Made by a program: the position numbers and the translations under genes
Part shown: in pieces, positions 55,488-64,000 of the stretch
How the letters are laid out: each line of letters opens with the position of its first letter
How positions within the stretch are numbered: the first letter of the stretch is position 1
The notes under the pieces: model-generated
What the model was told of the DNA's origin: nothing
The model's input: the letters and a program-made list of their open reading frames with translations, nothing else
The model's database searches: none
Source: Aegilops tauschii subsp. strangulata
Taxonomy: Eukaryota; Streptophyta; Magnoliopsida; Poales; Poaceae
Direction of reading: 5' to 3'
NCBI RefSeq assembly: GCF_002575655.3
Contig: NC_053035.3
Location: forward strand, 94,947,322-95,011,321
DNA length: 64,000 bases

Positions 55488-58400
55488 GCCGACCAAGTAT
55501 GATGATTTCTACAATATGGCACTAAAACAAGAGGCTGCTCAGCTCAAGTGTGAGGCTTCTAAGAAGAGAGTCAGGGACGCAGTTCAGTCTTCTTCTTCCT
55601 CACTAGTGGCTGCTAAGCAACAGAAGTTCTGGTTGCCTCCTCCTCCTCCGTTTTGTCAGCCTTACCAGCAGAAGAACAAAGGTGGCCATGGATCTTCCCA
55701 CTCTTCCAACTCTGGCTATCAGAACAAGTCTCAGAATCAAGCTCCAAAGTCGAATGCTCCTTATCATCGTCCGCTCTCAGAGGTGACTTGCAACAAGTGT
55801 CAGCAGAAAGGACACTATGCTAACAAGTGCTTCAACCAAAGGCGCCTTCCGCCTCCTCCTCCTGTGAGATCTTCCAACAATGCAGTGGTCAAGCATAATC
55901 CCAAGTCTGCAAAGGTGAACATGATGAATGCAGCTCAAGCGGAGGAATCTACTGATGTGATAATGGGTAATCTCTCAGTTAATGATATTCCTGCAAAAGT
56001 TCTTTTTGATACGGGTGCATCGCTTTGTTTCATGTCAAGATCGTTCTTCGCAAAGAATGATTTTACTTGGTCTTATCTGGATAAACCATTGGGTGTTGTT
56101 TCTCCGGGGAAGTCAATGAGAGCCAACTCGATAGTTCCGGATGTTTCCATCAAGATGGGAAACTATAAATTTCTGTCTTCTCCAGTTGTTCTTGGTGACT
56201 CGGATATTGATCTTATTCTCGGGATGGACTGGCTTTCTAAGCACAAGGCTCAACTTGATTGTGCTGCCAGGGAAATTCAATTGACACACTCTTCTGAGGA
56301 TGTTATCATTTATGCCGCTCATGATGAAACCATTCGGTTATTTTCTCTCAATGAGAAGGGCGAATTGAATGCCATCTCTCAGATTCCAGTCGTTTGTGAG
56401 TACCAAGATGTCTTTCCAGAAGAGCTTCCGGGTATGCCTCCTCACCGGCCAGTTGAGTTCATTATCGATCTTGAGCCGGGCACTGAACCCGTTTGCAAGC
56501 GTCCTTACAAGCTTGGACCCAAGGAGCTGAAGGAATTGAAGAAACAGCTCGATGAACAAGAGCGCCTGGGTTTGATCAGACCGAGTTCTTCTCCATGGGG
56601 TTGTGGTGTTCTTTTTGTCCAGAAGAAGGATGCCATGGAACGACTTTGTGTCGACTACTGTCCATTGAACAAGAAGACAATCAAGAACAAGTATCCACTT
56701 CCCAACATCAATGAGTTATTCGAGCAACTCAAAGGTGCTAAAGTATTCTCCAAGCTTGACCTTCGTATGGGTTATCATCAGATTCACATTCGTGAAGAGG
56801 ATATTCCCAAGACAGCATTCAGAACAAGTTTTGGTTCTTATGAATATACTGTCATGTCTTTCGGCCTTGTCAATGCTCCTCCAACATTCTCTCGGATGAT
56901 GAATTTCATCTTCAACCCCTATACCAATGAATTCGTCCTGGTGTATCTCGATGATATCTTGGTCTTCTCCAAGAATAAGAAGGATCATGCCAAACATTTG
57001 CGATTGGTGCTCGACAAGCTCAGAGAGTATCAATTTTATGCGAAGTTTTCCAAATGTGAGTTTTGGCTTGATGAAGTTCTTTACCTTGGTCACATCATCT
57101 CTGCCAAGGGCATCGCTGTTAACGCCGAGAAGGTGTCTGCAATTGTGAATTGGGAACTTCCTCAGAATGTCAAGCAGCTTCGCAGTTTTCTTGGTCTTGC
57201 AAGCTATTGCCGAAGATTCGTTGAGAATTTCTCTAAGATTGCAAAGCCTCTTTCCAACCTCCTCCAGAAGCATGTGAAGTATGTCTGGTCTCCTGAGTGT
57301 GACATTGCTTTCAACACTCTCAAAGAGAAACTCGTCACAGCTCCTGTCTTAACTCCTCCTGATGAATCCAAGTCATTCGAAGTTTTCTGTGATGCTTCTC
57401 TTCAAGGTCTCGGTGTTGTGTTAATGCAAGAGAAGAAAGTCGTGGCCTATACCTCTCGTCAGTTGAAGCCCAATGAAAAGAACTACCCCACTCACGATCT
57501 TGAGTTGGCGGCAGTTGTCCATGCATTAATAACATGGAGACATCTCTTGTTGGGAAGAAAAGTGGACATATTCACCGATCACAAGAGTCTCAAGTACATC
57601 TTCACTCAGCCAAACCTCAACCTCAGGCAAACTCGATGGGTCGAAATGATTCAAGAGTACAATCCGAGTATTGAATATACTCCAGGCAAAGCCAATGTCA
57701 TTGCAGATGCTTTAAGCAGGAAGGCTTATTGCAACAGCTTAATTCTCAAGCCATTCCAACCGGACCTTTGTGAAGCTTTCCGCAAGCTGAATCTCCAAGT
57801 TGTTCCTCAAGGCTTTCTTGCCAACCTCATAGTCTCTCCTACTTTGGAAGATCAAATTCGTGAGGCACAACTTCTTGATGCCATGGTGAAGAAGGTGAAA
57901 CGTGGTATCGACAAGGGTCTTTCCAAATACAAGTGCTATCGCATTGATGACAGAGACACTTTATTCTTCGAGGACCGGATTGTGGTTCCTAAAGGTGATC
58001 TAAGGAAAGTCATTATGAATGAGGCACACAATTCTATTCTTTCCATTCATCCTGGAAGTACGAAGATGTACCATGACCTCAAGCAGTCGTATTGGTGGAC
58101 TCGAATGAAGCGAGAAATCGCCCAATTCGTGAATGAATGTGATGTCTGTCGAAGAGTGAAAGCAGAACACCAACGACCAGCTGGTCTCCTCCAACCTCTT
58201 GCTATCCCAGAATGGAAGTTTGATCATATCGAAATGGACTTCGTGACTGGATTTCCCAAGTCCAAGCGTGGAAATGATGCTATCTTCGTTGTCATTGACA
58301 AGCTTACTAAAGTGGCTCATTTCCTTCCAATCAAAGAATCTATCACAGCAGCTCAGTTGGCAGAGCTATACACCTCCAGGATTGTCTCCTTGCACGGCAT

Positions 58401-59277
58401 TCCATAATTGATTTCTTCATATCGTGGAAGCATCTTCACTTCTAAGTTCTGGGACTCCTTCCAGAAGGCCATGGGCACCAATATTCGCTTCAGCACAGCT
58501 TTCCATCCTCAAGCTAGTGGCCAAGTCGAGCGAGTCAATCAAATTCTTGAAGATATGCTCAGGGCTTGTGTCATTTCTTTTGGCATGAAATGGGAAGATT
58601 GTCTTCCATATGCCGAGTTCTCCTACAACAACAGCTTCCAAGCGAGTTCGGGCAAGGCCCCATTCAAAATTCTCTATGGCAGAAAGTGCCGTACTCCTCT
58701 CAATTGGTCAGAGACTGGTGAACGCCAACTTCTTGGCAATGACTTAATCACAGAGGCTGAAGAAATGTGTAAAGTCATCCGTGAAAATCTCAAAGCCGCG
58801 TAATCGCGCCAGAAGAGTTACTATGATAGTAAGCACCGTGATGTGGCTTTCGAGATTGGAGACCATGTCTACCTCCGCGTCTCTCCAATGAAAGGCACTC
58901 ATCGTTTCGGTATCAAAGGGAAGCTTGCCCCTAGATATGTGGGTCCTTTCAAGATCATTGGCAAAAGAGGCGACCTCGCCTATCAACTTGAGCTTCCTTC
59001 CAACTTCGCGAACGTGCATGATGTGTTCCACGTGTCACAGCTTCGCAAGTGCTTCAAGACGCCTGAGCGCACCATCAACTTCGAAGAGATTAACCTCCAA
59101 GAAGATCTGTCTTATCATGAGCACCCCGTTGCTATTCTTGAAGAAACTGAGCGCAAGACTCGCAACAAGTCTATCAAATTCCTGAAAGTGAAGTGGTTGC
59201 ACCATTCCGACCGAGAAGCCACCTGGGAACGCGAGGACCACCTCCGTTCCGAATATCCGGAGTTCTTTCAGTCCTAG
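55477..59277 (+). pseudogene. element E gag C-terminus and pol (PR-RT-RH-IN-chromodomain)
   Basis: A single frame with two stops (TAA 58405-58407 and 58801-58803). In order: zinc knuckle [14 protein letters not shown] (from 55789); protease [10 protein letters not shown] (Asp 56008); [14 protein letters not shown] and [14 protein letters not shown] (56938-56979); RNase [11 protein letters not shown] (Asp 57391) and [10 protein letters not shown]; integrase HHCC zinc finger with CDVCRR; core Asp in EMDFVTGFP, second Asp replaced by Tyr (ISSYRGS, codon 58420-58422), Glu in SGQVERVNQ with D-35-E spacing kept; C-terminal chromodomain (HPVAILEE..., REATWERED). The chromodomain places it in the chromovirus branch, Tekay/Del-like. 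Defective as read. Confidence 0.92.
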
Positions 59278-59292
59278 ATCTCGGGACGAGAT
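59278..59292 (+). repeat. 15-bp inverted repeat after the pol stop of E
   Basis: ATCTCGGGACGAGAT begins at the base after the pol stop codon (TAG 59275-59277). It is identical to the motif in element F. Confidence 0.85.
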
Positions 59293-59313
59293 CCTCTCCT
59301 AGTGGTGGAGTGT
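59293..59313 (+). other. polypurine-tract region of element E
   Basis: AGTGGTGGAGTGT directly precedes the 3' LTR start and resembles the F tract (GTAGTGGAGGAGAAT). Confidence 0.6.
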
Positions 59314-61813
59314 TGTAACACCCCGGATGTAACTTTCCATATTTGTAACTCCAACTCTTGCCATTTTCGGCTATGTGTTATGATATTCCCTCCGTGGTCA
59401 GGTTTTTGTCTTTCGTTTTGCATTTTGTTCATGTCATGCATCTCATATCATGTCATCATGTGCATTGCATTTGCATACGTGTTCGTCTCATGCATCCGAG
59501 CATTTTCCCCGTTGTCCGTTTTGCAATCCGGCACTCCCACCTCCTCCGGCGCACCCCTCTTGTTTCGTTTCATGAGCGGGTGTTAAACGTTCTCGGAATG
59601 GACCGAGGCTTGTCAAGTGGCCTTGGTATACCACCGGTAGACCACCGGTCAAGTTTCGTTCCATTTGGAGGTCGTTTGGTACTCCAATGGTTAACCGGGC
59701 AACCGCAAAGTCCGTTTATGTGTTGCAGAAAAACCCCTCTCTAACATGCCCAAAACCCAGAAAACTCACCTCCATGCTCTCGGTCGTTCGATCACGATCG
59801 TGTGGGCGAAAACCGTGCTCCATTTGGACTCTCCTAGCTCCCTCTAACTATAAATATGTGAGACTCGCCGAAATTTTTGGATCCCCGAAACCCTAGCCTC
59901 TCCCTCCGCGCGCCGGACGTGTCCGCCCGACGCCGGACGAAAGCCGCCGCTGCCACCGTCCAGTCCCTTGGCGACACGTGGCAGCGCGCCGCCGCCCGTA
60001 CGCCGCGGCCCGGGGAGCCCGCATCCGGCCCCCGAGCCCACGGCGCACCACCCGCGCGCCGCCGACGTCCTCCTCCAGCGCCCCCGCGCCTCCGCCGCCG
60101 CCACGCCTCGCGCCTCGCCCCGCCGCCTCGCGCCTCGCCCCGCGCGTGGTCGCCTCCCTCCCCGTCCGGCGCCTCCTCCCCGACCCCGACGCCCTCTCCC
60201 TCCGGCCGCCGTCCTCTCCTCCGCCCTCGAGCTCCAGCGACAGCAGCAGCTCCGGCGAGCCGAGCTCGAGCCAGATCCGATCGGGACTGCCCTAGGGTTG
60301 ACTTTTCTCCCTCTCGATTTTTCTCGAAGTCCTAATATATTTACAATATGTGCACCTGTTCATCGCATCATAACTCTCTGGATATAGCTCTGTTTCGTGC
60401 GTGTAATATATGGAAATGTTCGTCTCGTGATTATCTTCATTTTGTTACATTGCACCATGTTCATTTGAGTCCATCTTGATGCCCAAATCTCTGGTGCAAG
60501 AGTGCTAGTTGCTGTTAACTGCTGTTACTTATCAGAACTTAGGGTTTTGTTATTTTTGTTGCATTTAATCTGTGCATCTTATGGGCATGAGCTCTACATG
60601 TGTTTTGATGTATGCCATGCCATCTTTACAGAGGTCTATGCCATGTATTTTTGTGATCTCTGTGGTGACTTGCACAAGCATGCAAACTAGGCTCCGTAAT
60701 GTTTCTGATTTCAGGGACAGTAATTTGTCTAAGTCTGTGACTGCTGTTATTTTGTTGCCATGTATCCATGTCTCTACAGAAAGAGCCATGCTTATTTTGG
60801 TGATGTTCAGTAAGGATGTTTTATAGATATTGTTGTAATTGATCCATTCATGCCTTTATTTGCAATTATGGAGTTCCCTGGCATGACTCAATCTTGCTCT
60901 ACTTTTGCTATAAAATATTTCTGGCAGATTGTTAACATGATATTCAATTTTGCCAAGCTTGTTGTAGTTGATCCATACATGCTATGCATTTGTTCTTGCC
61001 ATGGATAGCTTCATAAACATGCTATATTGCTGTAGGTATGCTTGTTTTGTAATGAATTTCTTTGTGATGAGTGTATCAAGCTCACAAAGATGCCCTCATA
61101 ATGTCTGTTTCTGCCATGCTCTGTTTTCTGCTAAGTCTGAAACCTCTTAACGAAACTTGCTATGTTTACATGGTTGCCATCATATCTTATGGTCCTTTTG
61201 GCTTATGATCAGTAAGGGACTTTTGTCATATGAATTTAGTAAAATACTCCCATGCCTTGTTTTGCCATGTTAAGTTTCTGTAGCATGTTGATTTCGTGCT
61301 CTGAACATTGCTACCTGATGCTATTTCAGGCATGTCCAGTAATTTTCACAAAGTCTGTGAACCTGTTATCTTTTGCACTTTTGTCATGCTTGTTTGAACC
61401 TGCTGTGTTGTGATCTAGTCGTAGCTCAATGTTCATCTTTTGTCAAGCATCTCCTCTGGATTACTGCCATATGCTTTGTTGCTATGTTGGGGTGCTGTAG
61501 CATTGCTACTTGTTGCATTTTAAGTGCTATCATGCTGTTAATCGCAGATTCGTGTCATTCTTGTTTTGCTTGCCATTTGCAAACCGTGCATCCGTTTCCG
61601 GTGATCTTTATATCGATTTCAACCGAAATCATCTCATCTTTCCAGTGGCATGCTTGGTTTGCCAAGTTACTGCCTTGTTCATCATTTTTCTTCCGGAACA
61701 CGCATATGCATCGCATATCATATCTTGCATATCATTCATGTATTGCATCATGTTGCTTGTGCATTTCCCGTGATTGATTGTGGTTCCGTTGCTTGTGTTC
61801 TTGTTTTGGGTAG

Positions 61814-61897
61814 AGTCGGGAGACGAGTTCGTGAACGAGGAACCTGTTGAGTACGCTTACGAGGATCAAGCTTTCGACAACTCTGAGAACCTTGCAG
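61814..61897 (+). other. exon-like block a in element E 3' LTR
   Basis: Same sequence, borders and phase as 40279-40362. The implied intron to block b2 is 61898-63139 (1242 bp), with donor GC and acceptor AG. Confidence 0.45.
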
Positions 61898-63139
61898 GCA
61901 AGATGACCATACCCTCGAAATCACTTCTATCTTTGCTTTGCTAGTTGTTCGCTCTATTGCCATGCTGCGCTACCTACCACTTGCTATATCATGCCTCCCA
62001 TATTGCCGTGTCAGCCTCTAACCATCCTTTCCTAGCAAACCGTTGTTTGGCTAAGTTACCGCTTTTGCTCAGCCGTTCTTATAGCGTTGCTAGTTGCAGG
62101 TGAAGTTGAAGTTTGTTCCATGTTGGAACATGGATATGTTGGGATATCACAATATCTCTTATTTAATTAATGCATCTATATATTTTGGCAAAGGGTGGAA
62201 GGCTCGGCCTTATGCCTGGTGTTTTGTTCCACTCTTGCCGCCCTAGTTTCCGTCATACCGGTATTATGTTCCTTGAGTTTGCGTTCCTTACGCGGTTGGG
62301 TGATTTATGGGACCCCCTTGACAGTTCGCCTTGAATAAAACTCCTCCAGCAAGGCCCAACCTTAGTTTTACCATTTTCCACCTAAGTTTTTTCCCCCGGG
62401 TTTTCGCGAGCCCGAGGGTCAACTTAATTTAAACCCCCGGGCCAGTGTTCCTCTAAGTGCTGGTCCAACCTAGAGCACCGTGCGGGACCGTCCCTTGGCA
62501 ACTTGGGTTATGTTGGTACCTGTACGCTTCGCTTATCCGATGTGCCCTGAGAACGAGATATGTGCAGCTCCTATCGGGATTTGTCGGCACATTCGGGCGG
62601 CTTTGCTGGTCTTGTTTTACCATTGCCGAAATGTCTTGTAAACCGGGATTCTGAGACTGATCGGATCTTCTCGGGAGAAGGTTTATCCTTCATTGACAGT
62701 GAGAGCTTATGATGGGCTAAGTTGGGACACCCCTGCAGGGTATTATCTATCGAAAGTCGTGCCCGCGGTTATGAGGCGGATGGGAATTTGTTAATGTCCG
62801 GTTGTAGAGAACTTGTCACTTGACCCAAGTAAAATACATCAACTGTGTGTGTAGCCGTGATGGTCTCTTCTCGGCGGAGTCCGGGAAGTGAACACGGTTT
62901 GAGTTATTCATGAACGTAAGTAGTTTCAGGATCACTTCTTGATCATTGCAAGTTGACGACCGTTCCGTTGCTTCTCTTCTCGCTCTCTTTTGCGTATGTT
63001 AGCCACCATATATGCTTAGTGCCTGCTGCAGCTCCACCTCATTTCACCATCCTTTCCTATAAGCTTAAATAGTCTTGATCTCGCGGGTGTGAGATTGCTG
63101 AGTCCTCGTGACTCACAGATTCTACCAAAACAGTTGCAG

Positions 63140-63237
63140 GTGCCGACGATGCCAGTGCAGATGACGCAACCGAGCTCAAGTGGGAGTTCGATGAGGAACG
63201 TGGTCGTTACTATGTGTCTTTTCCTGATGATCAGTAG
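63140..63237 (+). other. exon-like block b2 in element E 3' LTR
   Basis: Same as 53523-53620. The acidic frame closes with TAG at 63235-63237. Confidence 0.45.
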
Positions 63238-63518
63238 TGGAGCCCAGTTGGGTCGATCGGGGATCTAGCATTTGGGGTTATCTTATTTTCATTTGGATTT
63301 TGACCGTAGTCGGTCTATGTGTGGATTTTGGATGATGTATGAATTATATTTATGTATTGTGTGAAGTGGCGATTGTAAGCCAACTCTCGTTATCCCATTC
63401 TTGTTCATTACATGGGATTGTGTGAAGATGACCCTTCTTGCGACAAAACCACTATGCGGTTATGCCTCTAAGTCGTGCCTCGACACGTGGGAGATATAGC
63501 CACATCGTGGGCGTTACA

Positions 63519-63523
63519 ACATC
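63519..63523. repeat. right TSD of element E (ACATC)
   Basis: Exact match to 37797-37801. Confidence 0.92.
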
Positions 63524-63628
63524 CAACAAAGTCAATCCAGGGAAAACGTTTCCATTCGTATGTACATCCCACACAGTCAATCCAGCGAAAATGTTTCCGT
63601 TCGTATGTACATCCCACACAATTTTGTG
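63519..63628 (+). repeat. 45-bp minisatellite, right part
   Basis: Units start at 63519, 63564 and 63609 (partial) with ACATCC(C/A)ACA. They share AATCCAG(G/C)GAAAA(C/T)GTTTCC and continue the array seen before element E. Confidence 0.8.
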
Positions 63629-64000
63629 TATAGGCTCGTGTGTGATAGGTGTAACTAACACACACGCTCTGCCTCGGTTAACCGTTTGCTTTTATTCAAC
63701 TACATCACACACGATTTGATGAAGAAAACTGTGTGGCATTGGGCTATCCATCACAAGCGCTTTTACTGCTAGAACCGTTTGCAAAGTTCCATGACCCATT
63801 TAGCAGGTTTATTAGTTTACAATTAATAATTCCAGTATTACGCAAATTCACATTTCATATCGAATAGTTGTTTGCCAATTTCATATGAGGCACATAAATA
63901 TATTTTAACATCACAGTACGATAGCTACCTGAAAACAACACAGTACAACATATAGCTAGTTCAGCTTCATAAGAACAATATTAGAACAATATATTCATTT
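63629..64000. other. host sequence of candidate CACTA element G
   Basis: No CDS is seen. It contains GTTAACCGTTTGC and GAACCGTTTGC words and an ACACACGATTTGATGAAG segment. Beyond 63790 it becomes AT-rich without recognisable structure. Confidence 0.4.

Larger units (their letters stand above)
37802..63518 (+). mobile_element. element E: chromodomain gypsy element (Tekay/Del-like) with 4.2-kb LTRs
   Basis: The ends are TGTAACACCCC...GGGCGTTACA with TSD ACATC. The 3' LTR is 4205 bp. The 5' LTR is the same length once nested element F is removed. A Met-tRNA-type PBS (TTGGTAATCAGAGCC), gag, protease, RT, RNase H, integrase and a C-terminal chromodomain follow in order. Without F the element is about 13.8 kb. 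The frame is broken by one frameshift and two stops. Confidence 0.95.
59314..63518 (+). repeat. element E 3' LTR, uninterrupted
   Basis: 4205 bp, TGTAACACCCC...GGGCGTTACA. It contains the TATA box at 59849, a GC-rich leader 59890-60300, exon-like blocks 61814-61897 and 63140-63237, and the empty insertion site that F occupies in the other LTR. Confidence 0.95.
26772..64000 (+). mobile_element. element G: candidate CACTA transposon hosting D and E
   Basis: The visible host DNA is 26772-26888, 37593-37801 and 63519-64000. It begins CACTGGTACAGCG, compatible with a CACTA-class terminus, and contains scattered GAACCGT-type repeats (CGAACGG, GAACCGTCGCC, GAAACCGTC, TTAACCGTTTGC, GAACCGTTTGC) that look subterminal. 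No transposase is in view and the other end lies outside, so the class call is inference. Confidence 0.4.

Noticed and set aside
1..64000. tRNA, rRNA, CRISPR arrays or bacterial operons
   Set aside because: None is seen. Repeats are transposon-internal, spliced genes and LTR elements indicate a plant nuclear genome, and the tRNA-like words are primer-binding sites.

Overview
The window reads as intergenic DNA of a large-genome grass, most likely Triticeae (wheat/barley type). It is wall-to-wall nested transposable elements, and I see no ordinary host gene. Support comes from LTR termini (TG...CA), matching 5-bp target-site duplications (TSDs), primer-binding sites, gypsy polyprotein motifs and CACTA ends. 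Letters A-G below are my own labels; I do not assign published family names.

Left block (1-26711): the tail of a gypsy-type LTR element C (minus strand; LTR 25859-26711, gag start) is interrupted by a CACTA transposon end at 25642. That CACTA (copy 2) is followed leftwards by a second CACTA end at 23508 (copy 1). Copy 1 carries a multi-exon gene split by element A (3134-20978, minus strand, TSD CCCCT). A is a Tat-lineage Ty3/gypsy element with gag, protease, RT, a decayed RNase H, an archaeal-type RNase H and integrase. On its other strand A carries a six-exon antisense gene, whose second exon is split by a 4.07-kb apparent solo LTR, element B (5816-9889).

Right block (26772-64000): a candidate CACTA element G (5' end CACTGG... 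at 26772, moderate confidence) hosts two insertions. D (26889-37592, plus, TSD GAAAC) is a second Tat element with gag-protease-RT but no RNase H or integrase. On the opposite strand it has an apparently intact six-exon antisense gene (931 codons before the stop) with its own TATA box and 5'UTR intron. E (37802-63518, plus, TSD ACATC) is a chromodomain gypsy element (Tekay/Del-like) with 4.2-kb LTRs. F (41270-53193, minus, TSD ACTTG) is a non-coding large-LTR element (LARD type) inside E's 5' LTR.

The most interesting signals are: (1) the antisense gene shared by A and D with matching intron phases, intact in D although D's polyprotein is broken; (2) exon-like acidic reading frames with consistent splice phase inside E's LTRs; (3) a 15-bp inverted-repeat motif and Met-tRNA-type PBS shared by E and non-coding F, suggesting F uses E-like machinery; (4) premature stops that nearly all fit C-to-T decay of CAG, CAA or CGA codons.
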